Shown here piece after piece: positions 25,806 to 35,520 of a stretch of DNA of 48,658 nt. This stretch comes from Jiangella ureilytica (GTDB lineage Bacteria; Actinomycetota; Actinomycetes; Jiangellales; Jiangellaceae): assembly GCF_004348545.1 (NCBI RefSeq), contig NZ_SMKL01000043.1, positions 1 through 48,658 on the forward strand, read 5' to 3'. Under the pieces are notes generated by a model. That model saw only the letters and a program-made list of their open reading frames with translations, had not been told where the DNA came from and did no database searches. The position numbers were made by a program, and so were the translations under genes. The stretch's first letter is position 1. Each line of letters starts with the position of its first letter.

Positions 25806-26025
25806 GGTCTGCCGTCGGACCCGACAGCACAGCCCCACCATGCGCGCGCGTGAGAGGTCTGCCGTCAGACCCGACAGCAGACCTCCACCACACGCGAGAG
25901 AGCTCTGCCGTCGGAGACGACAGCAGAGCCCCGACACACGCGCGAGAGCTCTGCCGTCGGACCCGACAGCACAGCCCCACCACGCGCGCGTTAGAGGTCT
26001 GCCGTCGGACACGACAGCAGACCTC
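25806..26025. repeat. array of five tandem hairpin-forming palindromes
   Basis: Five palindromes of about 32 bp occur at 25806, 25854, 25900, 25946 and 25994, so the period is 46-50 bp. Copies 2 and 5 have outer arms GAGGTCTGC and GCAGACCTC, a C/A mismatch, and inner arms close to GTCGG/CCGAC. Copy 3 changes both outer arms together (GCTCTGC with GCAGAGC). Copies 1 and 4 have a less perfect right arm, GCACAGCC. Linkers share CCAC followed by CGCGCG-like sequence. The periods are not multiples of 3, so the array is not a protein repeat. It fills the gap between a MerR gene and a membrane-protein gene. Positions may be off by one base. Confidence 0.88.
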
Positions 26026-26076
26026 CAGCACCCATCGAGCAGTCCGGAAGCGGCGACCCGCTCCGCCTGCCGCCGG

Positions 26077-27036
26077 TCAGGCGTCCGCGGCTGCCAGGAG
26101 CGCCTGGGCGAACCACTCCATCGTCGCGACGCTGCCGGAGCGGACCGGGCCGGCGGGCCAGTCGTTGATGACGCCGACCAGCTCCCAGTAGCGCTCGACC
26201 CGGCGGTCGGAGAAGAGGGCGATCTGCTCCCCCAGCTCGCGGCGGAAGCCGGCGCCGTCGTCGGCCCCTCGGGCGTGGGCGAACCGCGGCGCCAGCTGGT
26301 CGGCCACCAGCCGGCCCTCCGGGGACGCGGGTGCGACACCAGCCGTGAGCAAGGGCGTCACCAGCTCCGTCACGCTCTCGTACAGGGCGATCTCCGAGGG
26401 CGACGGCCCCGAGGACGGCGAGCCCGACCCCGCCTCCGCCATCTGCCGCACCCGTGCCCGGTAGGACGGGTCCTGCACCAGCTCGGCCAGCTCGACCCAG
26501 GCCTCGACCTGGGCGGGCGTGGGGTCGTCGGGCAGATCGACACGGACCGATCGCATCCGCGACACGAACGCCGCGTCGGTTTCCAGCCCGTCGAACGTGG
26601 ACGCCCAGTAGTCGTCGATGATCTGCTGCCGCTCGGCGGCGGACAGGTGGGCCAGGCGGTTCATGAGCTCCAGCTCCTCGTGGTCGTCGATCCCCAGCGC
26701 GGCGACCGCGCGCAGCACCGAGCGCCGGGTCCGGAGCAGCCGGATCTGCGCGTCGAGGGCGGCGGCGTGCGCCGTCGCCATCTCGGCCAGCGACAGGGAC
26801 CGGTCGAGGACCCGCCGCACGGTTGCGAGGTCGACGCCGAGCTCCCGCAGCGTGCGGACGAGGTCCAGCCGGGCCAGGGCGACGGCGTCGTAGCGGCGGT
26901 AGCCCGCCGGGGATCGGTCGGTGGGCGGCACCAGCCCGATGTCGGCGTAGTACCTGATCGTCTTCACCGGGAGTCCGGTGCGCCGGGCCAGGTCGCCGAT
27001 GCTCAGGAAGGAGCCGTCGTCGTTCACACCCACCAC
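26077..27036 (-). CDS. MerR family transcriptional regulator
   Basis: This is a 319-aa protein. The MerR winged helix is at about residues 10-80: LSIGDLARRTGLPVKTIRYY, then LVPPTDRSPAGYRRYD and LRELGVDLATVRRVLD. A long helical C-terminal part of about 200 residues follows, with no cysteine metal site. The sensor domain therefore resembles the large drug- or peptide-sensing MerR proteins rather than metal sensors. The start could be GTG 27036 or GTG 27027, and none has a strong ribosome binding site. It ends just before the hairpin array and starts 26 bases from the end of ctaB. Confidence 0.85.
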   Translation of the reverse strand: MVGVNDDGSFLSIGDLARRTGLPVKTIRYYADIGLVPPTDRSPAGYRRYDAVALARLDLVRTLRELGVDLATVRRVLDRSLSLAEMATAHAAALDAQIRLLRTRRSVLRAVAALGIDDHEELELMNRLAHLSAAERQQIIDDYWASTFDGLETDAAFVSRMRSVRVDLPDDPTPAQVEAWVELAELVQDPSYRARVRQMAEAGSGSPSSGPSPSEIALYESVTELVTPLLTAGVAPASPEGRLVADQLAPRFAHARGADDGAGFRRELGEQIALFSDRRVERYWELVGVINDWPAGPVRSGSVATMEWFAQALLAAADA

Positions 27037-27061
27037 CGTGGAGTCTCCAGCGACGGGAGAG

Positions 27062-28015
27062 TCAACCCAGGATCAGCACGTCGGCCATGACGGCCGCGAA
27101 CACCACGGTCAGGTACGTGATGGAGCCGTGGAAGAGCCGCATGGCCGTCAGCCCCGCGCCGTCGGGCATGCGCCGCGCCCGGCCGTACAGCCGGTGCGCC
27201 TCGGCCATGAACCAGGCACCGGCCAGCACGCACGCCAGCCCGAAGATCCACCCCAGCCCGGCCACCGGCCACAGCACGAACGTGGTGGCCACCATGGCCC
27301 ACGAGTACAGCAGGATCTGCAGCGCCACCACGCGCGGCGACGCCACGACCGGCAGCATGGGCACGCCGGCCCGCGCGTAGTCGTCGCGGTAGCGCATGGC
27401 CAGCGGCCAGTAGTGCGGCGGCGTCCAGAAGAACACCACCAGGAACAGCAGCACCGGCGGCCAGTCGAGCGACCCGGTGACGGCGGCCCAGCCGATGAGC
27501 GTCGGCACGCAGCCGGCCACGCCGCCCCACACGATGTTCTGCGACGTCCGCCGCTTGAGCAGCATGGTGTAGACGAGCACGTAGAACAGGTTGGCGGCGA
27601 TGGTCAGCGCCGCGGCCAGCGCGTTGACCCACACCAGCATGATCGCGACCGAGGCCGCCAGCAGGACGGATGCGAACGCGAACGCGGGGTACGGGCCGAC
27701 CACGGCGCGCGCGAGCGGCCGGCGGCGGGTGCGGTGCATGACGGCGTCGATGTCGCGCTCGAGCACCTGGTTGAACGCGTGGGCGCTGCCGCCGGCGAGC
27801 GTGCCGGCGACCAGGGTGGCGACGACCAGACCCCACGGCGGCAGCCCGCGCTCGGCGAGCACCATGGCCGGGAGGGTGGTGACGAGGAGCAGCTCGACGA
27901 CGCGCAGCTTCATGAGCGACACGTAGGCGCCGGCGACGGCGCCCAGCCGACTCAGCCGCCCACGCGGCTCCGGCGCACGCCGGGTCGCCGCGGGGCTCGG
28001 CTCGACGGACGTCAA
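27062..28015 (-). CDS. ctaB: protoheme IX farnesyltransferase (heme O synthase)
   Basis: This 317-aa UbiA-type prenyltransferase adds a farnesyl chain to heme B. The first aspartate-rich motif is NQVLERDIDAVMHRT (about residues 82-96). The second conserved region is LLKRRTSQNIVWGG. About nine membrane helices are visible. The start is taken as TTG 28015, because GAAGG lies about 7 bases before it and the sequence starts in the usual place. It is divergent from the tkt operon, the common actinobacterial arrangement. Confidence 0.93.
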   Translation of the reverse strand: MTSVEPSPAATRRAPEPRGRLSRLGAVAGAYVSLMKLRVVELLLVTTLPAMVLAERGLPPWGLVVATLVAGTLAGGSAHAFNQVLERDIDAVMHRTRRRPLARAVVGPYPAFAFASVLLAASVAIMLVWVNALAAALTIAANLFYVLVYTMLLKRRTSQNIVWGGVAGCVPTLIGWAAVTGSLDWPPVLLFLVVFFWTPPHYWPLAMRYRDDYARAGVPMLPVVASPRVVALQILLYSWAMVATTFVLWPVAGLGWIFGLACVLAGAWFMAEAHRLYGRARRMPDGAGLTAMRLFHGSITYLTVVFAAVMADVLILG

Positions 28016-28136
28016 CGTTCACCTTCGTGTGGTCGAAGAGACAGGCGGGAGTGGGAACATCCGCCAGCATGACCTGTTGAGTCTAACGGTGCGCCCAATC
28101 CGCCGAGCGGCCGGGCACGCGTCGGAGTGACGTCGA
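28016..28136. other. divergent promoter region between ctaB and the tkt operon
   Basis: On the minus strand TAGACT (28080-28085) could be a -10 hexamer for ctaB. No gene is seen in this stretch. Confidence 0.35.
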
Positions 28137-28142
28137 TACGCT
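28137..28142 (+). promoter_or_regulatory. putative -10 element of the tkt operon
   Basis: TACGCT fits TANNNT and ends 6 bases before the GTG of the short leader ORF at 28149. The geometry is the same as in front of ctaA and suggests a leaderless transcript. Confidence 0.45.
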
Positions 28143-28148
28143 CGACCC

Positions 28149-28190
28149 GTGAACCGCCGTCTCGCAGACGGCGCAGGTAGTGAGACGTAG
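28149..28190 (+). CDS. possible 13-aa leader peptide upstream of tkt
   Basis: GTG 28149 to TAG 28190 encodes MNRRLADGAGSET. It starts at the predicted transcription start and contains a hairpin with an 8-bp stem (28155-28173). It ends 32 bases before tkt. Such a leader could control downstream translation, but the peptide shows no run of a regulatory amino acid. It is short enough to be chance. Confidence 0.35.
   Translation: MNRRLADGAGSET
28155..28173 (+). promoter_or_regulatory. stem-loop in the tkt leader
   Basis: CGCCGTCT and AGACGGCG pair perfectly around the triloop CGC. There is no T run after it, so it is not an intrinsic terminator. It lies wholly inside the possible leader ORF. 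Confidence 0.5.
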
Positions 28191-28222
28191 GGACCCATCC
28201 GCCTGAGAGGAACGTCACGCCG

Positions 28223-30328
28223 GTGAACACCACACCCGAGAACAGCGCAGACTTCGAGTGGACGGAGCTCGACGACCGGGCGGTCGACACCGTGCGGCTG
28301 CTGGCCATGGACGCCGTCGAGAAGGCGGGCAACGGGCACCCCGGCACCGCGATGAGCCTCGCGCCCGTCGCCTACACGCTCTATCAGCGGGTGCTCCGGC
28401 ACGACCCGTCCGACCAGCACTGGCTGGGCCGCGACCGGTTCGTGCTGTCGGCCGGACACAGCAGCCTGACGCAGTACATCCAGCTCTACCTGTCCGGCTA
28501 CAAGGTCGGCCTCGACGACCTCAAGGCGTTCCGCACCTGGGGCTCGTCCACGCCGGGCCACCCCGAGTACCGGCACACCGACGGCGTCGAGGTCACCACC
28601 GGCCCGCTCGGGTCCGGGTTCGGGACGGCGGTCGGCATGGCGTTCGCGCAGCGCCGGGTCCGCGGCCTGCTCGACCCCGACGCGCTGCCGGGCGAGAGCG
28701 TCTTCGACCACCACGTCTTCGTCATCGCCTCCGACGGCGACCTCGAGGAGGGCGTGTCGCACGAGGCCAGCTCGCTGGCGGGCACGCAGGAGCTGGGCAA
28801 CCTCGTCGTGCTGTGGGACGACAACCACATCTCCATCGAGGACGACACCAACATCGCCTTCACCGAGGACACCGTCGCCCGCTACGAGGCGTACGGCTGG
28901 CACACCCAGGTGGTCGACTTCACCGCCGACGGCGAGTACAAGGAGAACCCGCGGGCCGTCTTCGAGGCGCTGCAGAACGCGAAGGCCGTCACCGACCGGC
29001 CGTCGTTCATCGCCGTCCGCACGATCATCGGCTGGCCGGCGCCGAACAAGCAGAACACCGGCGCCATCCACGGCTCCGCGCTGGGCGCCGACGAGGTCGC
29101 CGCCACCAAGCGGATCATGGGCGCCGACCCCGAGAAGCACTTCGACGTTGCCGACGACGTCCTGGCGCACGCCCGCGAGGTCGCGGCCCGCGGCAAGCGG
29201 GCCCGCGCCGCCTGGGACGAGCGCTACGCCGCCTGGCGCGAGGCCAACCCCGACCGCGCCGCCCTCCTCGACCGCATCCAGAAGCGGGAGCTGCCCGAGG
29301 GCTGGACGCAGACCCTGCCGGTCTTCGAGCCGTCCGAGAAGGGCATCGCCACCCGGGCCGCGTCGGGCAAGGTGCTCAACGCCATCGCGCCGGTGCTGCC
29401 GGAGCTGTGGGGCGGCTCGGCCGATCTCGCCGGCTCGAACAACACCACCATCGAGGGCGAGCCGAGCTTCCTGCCGGAGAAGCGCTCCAGCAAGATGTTC
29501 CCCGGCGACCCCTACGGCCGCACGATGCACTTCGGCGTCCGCGAGTTCGCGTCGGGCCTCATCATCAACGGCATCGCGCTCAACGGCCTGACCCGCCCGT
29601 ACGCCGCGACGTTCCTCGTGTTCAGCGACTACCAGCGTGCCGCCGTCCGGCTGGCCTCGCTGCAGCAGCTGCCGGTGACGTTCGTGTGGACGCACGACTC
29701 CATCGGCCTCGGCGAGGACGGCCCCACGCACCAGCCGGTGGAGCACCTGTCGGCGCTGCGGGCCATCCCGGGTCTCGACGTCGTCCGCCCGGCCGACGCC
29801 AACGAGACCGCCGTCGCCTGGCGCACCATCCTCGAGCGCCGGCACACGGCCGGCCTCGCGCTGACCCGGCAGAACGTGCCCACCTTCGACCGGAGCGTCT
29901 ACGCCAGCGCCGAGGGCACCGCCCGCGGCGCCTACGTGTTCGCCGAGGCCGCCACAGACGACGGCAGTGGCCGGCCGCAGGTCATCATCATGGCCACCGG
30001 CTCGGAGCTGCAGCTCGCCGTCGAGGCGCGCGAGCGGCTGCAGGCCGACGGCGTCGCCACGCGCGTCGTCTCGGTGCCGTCGCAGGAGTGGTTCGAGGAG
30101 CAGGACGCCGAGTACCGCGAGTCGGTGCTCCCGGCGGCGGTCCGCGCCCGCGTCTCCGTCGAGGCCGGTACCGCCATGAGCTGGTATCGCTACCTCGGCG
30201 ACGCCGGCCGCGCGATCAGCCTCGAGCACTACGGCGCCTCGGCCGACTACCAGACCCTGTACCGCGAGTTCGGCATCACGGTCGACGCCGTGGTGGCCGC
30301 CGCCCGCGACTCCATCTCCAACGCGTGA
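28223..30328 (+). CDS. tkt: transketolase
   Basis: This 701-aa thiamine-diphosphate enzyme serves the non-oxidative pentose phosphate pathway. [13 protein letters not shown] (about residue 37 on) and HSSLTQY are substrate/cofactor histidine regions. [14 protein letters not shown] through DDNHISI is the ThDP-binding motif. The pyrimidine domain follows near residue 360, with FGVREFASG and [23 protein letters not shown] precedes the GTG by 11 bases. It is the first full-size gene of a six-gene carbon-metabolism run, with 11 bases to tal. Confidence 0.96.
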   Translation: MNTTPENSADFEWTELDDRAVDTVRLLAMDAVEKAGNGHPGTAMSLAPVAYTLYQRVLRHDPSDQHWLGRDRFVLSAGHSSLTQYIQLYLSGYKVGLDDLKAFRTWGSSTPGHPEYRHTDGVEVTTGPLGSGFGTAVGMAFAQRRVRGLLDPDALPGESVFDHHVFVIASDGDLEEGVSHEASSLAGTQELGNLVVLWDDNHISIEDDTNIAFTEDTVARYEAYGWHTQVVDFTADGEYKENPRAVFEALQNAKAVTDRPSFIAVRTIIGWPAPNKQNTGAIHGSALGADEVAATKRIMGADPEKHFDVADDVLAHAREVAARGKRARAAWDERYAAWREANPDRAALLDRIQKRELPEGWTQTLPVFEPSEKGIATRAASGKVLNAIAPVLPELWGGSADLAGSNNTTIEGEPSFLPEKRSSKMFPGDPYGRTMHFGVREFASGLIINGIALNGLTRPYAATFLVFSDYQRAAVRLASLQQLPVTFVWTHDSIGLGEDGPTHQPVEHLSALRAIPGLDVVRPADANETAVAWRTILERRHTAGLALTRQNVPTFDRSVYASAEGTARGAYVFAEAATDDGSGRPQVIIMATGSELQLAVEARERLQADGVATRVVSVPSQEWFEEQDAEYRESVLPAAVRARVSVEAGTAMSWYRYLGDAGRAISLEHYGASADYQTLYREFGITVDAVVAAARDSISNA

Positions 30329-30339
30329 GGGGACAACTC

Positions 30340-31452
30340 ATGACCACCAACGATCCGCTCGGCCGGCTCTCCGAGGAAGGTGTCGCCGTCTGGCTCGACG
30401 ACCTCTCGCGCGACCGCCTGACCACCGGCAACCTGCAGACGCTCGTCGACGAGAAGCACGTGGTGGGCGTCACCACCAACCCGTCGATCTTCCAGGCCGC
30501 CATCACCAAGAGCAGCCTGTACGACGACGACCTGCGTCGCCACGCGGGCCTCGGCTCCGACGCCGACGCCGCGGTGCGCGACCTCACGACCGACGACGTC
30601 CGCGCGGCCGCCGACCTGTTCACCCCGGTCGCCGAGCGCAGCAGCAACGGTGACGGCCGGGTGTCCATCGAGGTCGACCCGCGGCTGGCGCACGACACCG
30701 AGGGCACCATCGCCCAGGCCCGCGAGCTCTGGTCCGAGGTCGACCGGCCGAACGTCTACGTCAAGATCCCCGCGACGAAGGCCGGACTGCCGGCCATCAC
30801 CGCGACCATCGCGGCGGGAATCAGCGTCAACGTCACGCTGATCTTCTCCATCGACCGCTACCGTGAGGTCATGGACGCCTACCAGGCGGGGCTCGAGCAG
30901 CGACTCGCCGCCGGTGAGTCCATCGACGGCATCGCCTCGGTCGCGTCCTTCTTCGTCAGCCGGGTCGACTCCGAGATCGACAAGCGCCTCGAGGCCGTCG
31001 GCACCGACGAGGCGCTGGCCCTGCGCGGCAAGTCCGCCGTCGCCAACGCCCGGCTCGCCTACGCGGCCTACCTCGAGGTCGTCGGGCAAGAGCGGTGGCA
31101 GAGGCTCGAGCAGGCCGGCGCCCAGCGGCAGCGGCCGCTGTGGGCGTCGACATCGACGAAGAACCCGGACTACCCGGACACCCTCTACGTCGACGACCTC
31201 GTCGCCCCCGAGACCGTCAACACGATGCCCGAGGCCACCATCGAGGCGGTCGCCGACCACGGCAGCATCGCCGGCGACACCGTCACCCCGAACATCGACA
31301 ACGCCCGTGAGACCCTGGCCGCGGTGAGCGCCGCCGGCGTCGACCTCGACGACGTCAGCGCCGTGCTCGAGCGCGAGGGCGTCGAGAAGTTCGAGACGAG
31401 CTGGAACGACCTGCTCGAGTCCGTCAACGCCAAGCTGGAGGCCGCCAAGTGA
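30340..31452 (+). CDS. tal: transaldolase
   Basis: This 370-aa enzyme transfers dihydroxyacetone units between sugar phosphates. [15 protein letters not shown] (about residue 41 on) is the family signature. The Schiff-base lysine is in [13 protein letters not shown] (about residue 144). The length fits the longer actinobacterial class. GAGGGGAC lies before the ATG. It overlaps pgi by 4 bp (GTGA). Confidence 0.95.
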   Translation: MTTNDPLGRLSEEGVAVWLDDLSRDRLTTGNLQTLVDEKHVVGVTTNPSIFQAAITKSSLYDDDLRRHAGLGSDADAAVRDLTTDDVRAAADLFTPVAERSSNGDGRVSIEVDPRLAHDTEGTIAQARELWSEVDRPNVYVKIPATKAGLPAITATIAAGISVNVTLIFSIDRYREVMDAYQAGLEQRLAAGESIDGIASVASFFVSRVDSEIDKRLEAVGTDEALALRGKSAVANARLAYAAYLEVVGQERWQRLEQAGAQRQRPLWASTSTKNPDYPDTLYVDDLVAPETVNTMPEATIEAVADHGSIAGDTVTPNIDNARETLAAVSAAGVDLDDVSAVLEREGVEKFETSWNDLLESVNAKLEAAK

Positions 31453-33041
31453 CCGCTCTCTCCGTCATGACGTACGGCGTCGACGCCGACACCGTCGTCG
31501 ACGGCCTGGTCGGCGAGAAGGTCGCCTCGCGCATCGCGGCGAAGGACGCCACCCTGTGGGGTCCCGAGGCGGAGTCCGAGGCGTCCATCCGGCTCGGCTG
31601 GACCGACCTGCACGAGACGTCGCGGCCGCTGCTGGCCGAGATCGAGGCGCTGCAGGCAGAGCTGCGGGCCGAGGGCCTCGACCGCATCGTGCTGGCCGGC
31701 ATGGGCGGCTCGTCGCTGGCGCCCGAGGTCATCACCCGATCGGCCGGGGTCGAGCTGACCGTGCTCGACACCACCGACCCGGGCTCGGTCGCGCGGGCAC
31801 TGGCCGACCGGCTCGACCGCACCGTCATCGTCGTGTCGAGCAAGTCCGGCTCGACGGTCGAGACCGACAGCCAGCGGCGGGTCTTCGCCGCGGCGTTCGA
31901 GGCGGCCGGCATCGACGCCGCCAGCCGCATCGTCGTCGTGACCGACCCCGGCTCAGGCCTCGCCGACCTGGCGGACGAGCAGGGCTACCGCAAGGTGTTC
32001 CTCGCCGACCCGAACGTGGGCGGCCGCTACTCCGCCCTGACGGCGTTCGGCCTGGTCCCGAGCGGGCTGGCCGGCGCCGACATCGCCGCGCTGCTGGACG
32101 AGGCGGCCGCCGTCGCCGAGCACCTGGCCGGCGACGTCACCGACAACCCGGCGCTGCGGCTGGGCGCCGCGCTCGCGGGCGCGCACGAGCAGGGCCGCGA
32201 CAAGGTGGCCATCGCCGACGCCGGCTCCGGCATCGTGGGCCTCGCCGACTGGGCCGAGCAGCTGATCGCCGAGTCCACCGGCAAGCAAGGCACCGGCATC
32301 CTGCCGATCGCGTCGGGCTCGCTCGGCGACCCCGAGGTGGCGCACCCGGCCGACGACGTCCTTCCCGCGATCGTCGGCTCCCCCGCCGACCCGCCCGCCA
32401 AGGGTGTCGTCGTCGCCGGTGAGCTGGGCGCGCAGTTCCTGCTCTGGGAGTACGCCACCGCCGTCGCCGGCAAGCTGCTGGGCATCAACCCGTTCGACCA
32501 GCCCGACGTCGAGAGCGCGAAGGTCGCCGCCCGCGGGCTGCTCGACGCCACGCCGGAGCCGGAACCGGCCGCGTTCACCGACGGCGGCATCGAGGTCCGC
32601 GGCTCGGCCGGGCTCCTCGACGGGGTGACGTCGCTGGACGGCGCCGTCGACGCGCTGCTCGGACAGCTGGCGCCCCACGGCTACCTCGCCGTCATGGCCT
32701 ACCTCGACCGCGAGGGCCCCGACGCGGGGCTGGCCGACGTGCGGGTGCCGCTCGAGCGGCGCACCGAGCGGCCGGCGACGTTCGGCTGGGGCCCGCGCTT
32801 CCTGCACTCCACCGGCCAGTACCACAAGGGCGGGCCGGCGCAGGGCGTGTACCTGCAGATCACCGGCGCGCCCGCCGAGGACCTCGCGATCCCGGACCGG
32901 CCGTTCACCTTCGGGCAGCTCATCGCCGCACAGGCCGCCGGCGACGCCCAGGTGCTCGCCGACCACGGCCGCCCGGTGCTGCGGCTGCACCTGACCGACC
33001 GCAAGGCAGGCATCGACACCCTGAGGGGCATCCTGAGGTGA
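31449..33041 (+). CDS. pgi: glucose-6-phosphate isomerase
   Basis: This 530-aa enzyme has two SIS domains. [13 protein letters not shown] (about residue 82 on) and [14 protein letters not shown] are the phosphate-binding loops of the first. [23 protein letters not shown] contains the family's C-terminal catalytic region. It belongs to the actinobacterial/cyanobacterial type found beside or fused to tal, which fits its position here. The GTG start overlaps the tal stop. Confidence 0.93.
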   Translation: MTALSVMTYGVDADTVVDGLVGEKVASRIAAKDATLWGPEAESEASIRLGWTDLHETSRPLLAEIEALQAELRAEGLDRIVLAGMGGSSLAPEVITRSAGVELTVLDTTDPGSVARALADRLDRTVIVVSSKSGSTVETDSQRRVFAAAFEAAGIDAASRIVVVTDPGSGLADLADEQGYRKVFLADPNVGGRYSALTAFGLVPSGLAGADIAALLDEAAAVAEHLAGDVTDNPALRLGAALAGAHEQGRDKVAIADAGSGIVGLADWAEQLIAESTGKQGTGILPIASGSLGDPEVAHPADDVLPAIVGSPADPPAKGVVVAGELGAQFLLWEYATAVAGKLLGINPFDQPDVESAKVAARGLLDATPEPEPAAFTDGGIEVRGSAGLLDGVTSLDGAVDALLGQLAPHGYLAVMAYLDREGPDAGLADVRVPLERRTERPATFGWGPRFLHSTGQYHKGGPAQGVYLQITGAPAEDLAIPDRPFTFGQLIAAQAAGDAQVLADHGRPVLRLHLTDRKAGIDTLRGILR

Positions 33042-34567
33042 GCTACCAGAACCCGCTGCGCGACAAACGCGACAAGCGGCTGCCGCGGATCGCCGGGCCC
33101 TCGGGCCTGGTGATCTTCGGCGTGACCGGCGATCTCGCACGCAAGAAGCTCATGCCGGCCGTCTACGACCTCGCCAACCGCGGTCTGCTGCCGCCGGGCT
33201 TCTCGCTCGTGGGCTTCGCCCGGCGCGACTGGGCCGCGCAGGACTTCGACAAGATCGTGCACGACGCCGTCAAGCAGCACGCGCGCACGCCCTTTCGCGA
33301 GGCCACGTGGCGGCAGTTGGCGCAGGGGTTCCGGTTCGTGCCGGGCGACTTCTCCGACGACGACGCGTTCGACCGGCTGGCCGACACCGTCCGCGAGCTG
33401 GACCAGCAGCAGGGCACCGGCGGGAACTACGCGTTCTACCTGTCGATCCCGCCGTCGTTCTTCGACATCGTCAGCAAGCAGCTGGACCGCTCGGGCCTGG
33501 CGCACCCGGACGAGCCGGACCAGTGGCGCCGGGTGATCATCGAGAAGCCGTTCGGCCACGACCTCGAGAGCGCCCGGCAGCTCAACGCCACCGTCGAGAG
33601 CATCTTCCCGCCCGACTCGATCTTCCGCATCGACCATTACCTGGGCAAGGAGACGGTTCAGAACATCCTGGCGCTGCGCTTCGCGAACCAGCTGTTCGAG
33701 CCGATCTGGAACGCCCACTACGTCGACCACGTGCAGATCACCATGGCCGAGGACATCGGCATCGAGGGCCGGGCCGGCTACTACGACGGCATCGGCGCGG
33801 CCCGCGACGTCATCCAGAACCACCTGCTGCAGCTGCTGGCGCTGGTGGCCATGGAGGAGCCGGTCTCGTTCAACGCCTCGGACCTGCGCGCGGAGAAGGA
33901 GAAGATCCTCTCCGCCGTCCGGCTGCCCGAGGACCTCTCCGAGTACACCGCACGCGGGCAGTACGCGGCGGGCTGGGCCGGCGGGCTCAAGGTCAACGGC
34001 TTCCTCGACGAGGACGGCATCCCCGAGGGCTCCACCACGGAGACCTACGCCGCCGTCCGCCTCGACATCGACACCCGCCGCTGGGCCGGCGTCCCGTTCT
34101 ACCTGCGCACCGGCAAGCGGCTGGGCCGCCGCGTCACCGAGGTCGCCATCGTCTTCAAGCGGGCGCCGCACCTGCCGTTCGAGTCCACCGCCACCGAGGA
34201 GCTGGGCCAGAACGCTCTGGTCATCCGGGTGCAGCCGGACGAGGGCACCACCATCCGGTTCGGCTCGAAGGTGCCGGGCACGGCCATGGAGGTCCGCGAC
34301 GTCACCATGGACTTCGGCTACGGCGGCTCGTTCACCGAAGAGAGCCCCGAGGCCTACGAGCGGCTCATCCTCGACGTCCTGCTCGGCGACCCGCCGCTGT
34401 TCCCGCGGCACGAGGAGGTCGAGCTGTCCTGGCAGATCCTCGACCCCATCGAGGAGTACTGGGCCGCGAACGGCGGCCGGCCGGAGCGGTACGCGCCTGG
34501 CGGCTGGGGCCCGGCGTCGAGCGACCAGATGCTGGCGCGCGACGGTCGCGCCTGGAGGCGTCCATGA
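33038..34567 (+). CDS. zwf: glucose-6-phosphate 1-dehydrogenase
   Basis: This 509-aa NADP-dependent enzyme catalyses the first step of the oxidative pentose phosphate pathway. The nucleotide-binding motif GVTGDLARKKL is at about residues 28-38. The active-site signature RIDHYLGKE lies near residues 197-205. The GTG start overlaps the pgi stop, and its own stop overlaps opcA (ATGA). Confidence 0.96.
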   Translation: MSYQNPLRDKRDKRLPRIAGPSGLVIFGVTGDLARKKLMPAVYDLANRGLLPPGFSLVGFARRDWAAQDFDKIVHDAVKQHARTPFREATWRQLAQGFRFVPGDFSDDDAFDRLADTVRELDQQQGTGGNYAFYLSIPPSFFDIVSKQLDRSGLAHPDEPDQWRRVIIEKPFGHDLESARQLNATVESIFPPDSIFRIDHYLGKETVQNILALRFANQLFEPIWNAHYVDHVQITMAEDIGIEGRAGYYDGIGAARDVIQNHLLQLLALVAMEEPVSFNASDLRAEKEKILSAVRLPEDLSEYTARGQYAAGWAGGLKVNGFLDEDGIPEGSTTETYAAVRLDIDTRRWAGVPFYLRTGKRLGRRVTEVAIVFKRAPHLPFESTATEELGQNALVIRVQPDEGTTIRFGSKVPGTAMEVRDVTMDFGYGGSFTEESPEAYERLILDVLLGDPPLFPRHEEVELSWQILDPIEEYWAANGGRPERYAPGGWGPASSDQMLARDGRAWRRP

Positions 34568-35520
34568 TCATCGACATGCCCTCGACCACTGCCGGCGCCG
34601 TCGGCAAGCGGCTGGTCGACCTGCGCGAGAAGCACGGCGCCGTGGCGCTCGGCCGGGTCCTCACCCTGGTCCTCGTGACCGAGGAGACCGACGCCGAGGA
34701 CGCCATCGAGTCGGCCAACCAGGCCAGCCACGAGCACCCCTGCCGCATCATCGCCGTCATCCGCGGCACGTCGCGCGGATCGGCCCGGCTGGACGCCCAG
34801 ATCCGGGTCGGCGGCGACGCCGGCGCCAGCGAGGTGCTGGTGCTGCGGCTCTTCGGGCCGCTGACGTCGCACGCGGAGTCCGTGGTCGTCCCGCTGCTGC
34901 TGCCGGACAACCCCGTCGTCGCCTGGTGGCCGGCGGAGTCGCCCGCGGTGCCGGCCGACGACCCCGTCGGCAGGCTGGCGCAGCGCCGCATCACCGACGC
35001 CGCCGCCTGCAAGCGGCCGCTCGCCGCGCTGCAGGAGCGGGCCGAGAGCTACCGGCCCGGCGACACCGACCTCGCGTGGACCCGGCTCACGCTGTGGCGG
35101 GCGCTGCTGGCGGCCGCCCTCGACCAGCCGCCGCACGACGAGGTCACCGCGGCCCGCGTGGTGGGCGGGCCCGACAACCCGAGCGCCGACCTGCTGGCCG
35201 GCTGGCTGGCGCACACGCTGCGGGTCCCGGTCACGCGCACGAAGGCGAGCGGCGTCGACGGGCTCCTGAGCGTCAAGCTGGAGCGGCCGTCCGGCGCCAT
35301 CGGCATCGAGCGGCCCGACGACGAGGTCGCGACGCTGACGGTGCCCGGCCGGGCCGACCGCCGGGTCGCCCTTCCCCGCCGCTCGGCGGGCGAGTCGCTG
35401 GCCGAGGAACTGCGCCGGCTCGACCCCGACGAGGTGTACGGCGAGGTCATCCAGGAAGGACTGGACGAGCTCCACGAGACCGGCAAGATCACCCGGACCA
35501 AGGCGAAGGCCAGGCGATGA
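34564..35520 (+). CDS. opcA: glucose-6-phosphate dehydrogenase assembly protein OpcA
   Basis: This 318-aa accessory protein activates or assembles Zwf in cyanobacteria and actinomycetes. The central DNPVVAWWPAESP segment (about residues 118-130) is the family hallmark. It is coupled by ATGA overlaps to zwf before it and pgl after it. Confidence 0.94.
   Translation: MIIDMPSTTAGAVGKRLVDLREKHGAVALGRVLTLVLVTEETDAEDAIESANQASHEHPCRIIAVIRGTSRGSARLDAQIRVGGDAGASEVLVLRLFGPLTSHAESVVVPLLLPDNPVVAWWPAESPAVPADDPVGRLAQRRITDAAACKRPLAALQERAESYRPGDTDLAWTRLTLWRALLAAALDQPPHDEVTAARVVGGPDNPSADLLAGWLAHTLRVPVTRTKASGVDGLLSVKLERPSGAIGIERPDDEVATLTVPGRADRRVALPRRSAGESLAEELRRLDPDEVYGEVIQEGLDELHETGKITRTKAKARR

Noticed and set aside
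25806-26025. CRISPR array
   Set aside because: The repeating part is palindromic, the intervals are only about 14-17 bases and share sequence with each other, and there are no cas genes. It is a tandem hairpin array instead.
28143-28222. Riboswitch or transcription attenuator before tkt
   Set aside because: Only one short stem is present, with no T run and no alternative pairing that I could see, so a known riboswitch class is not supported. A translated leader is the more modest reading.
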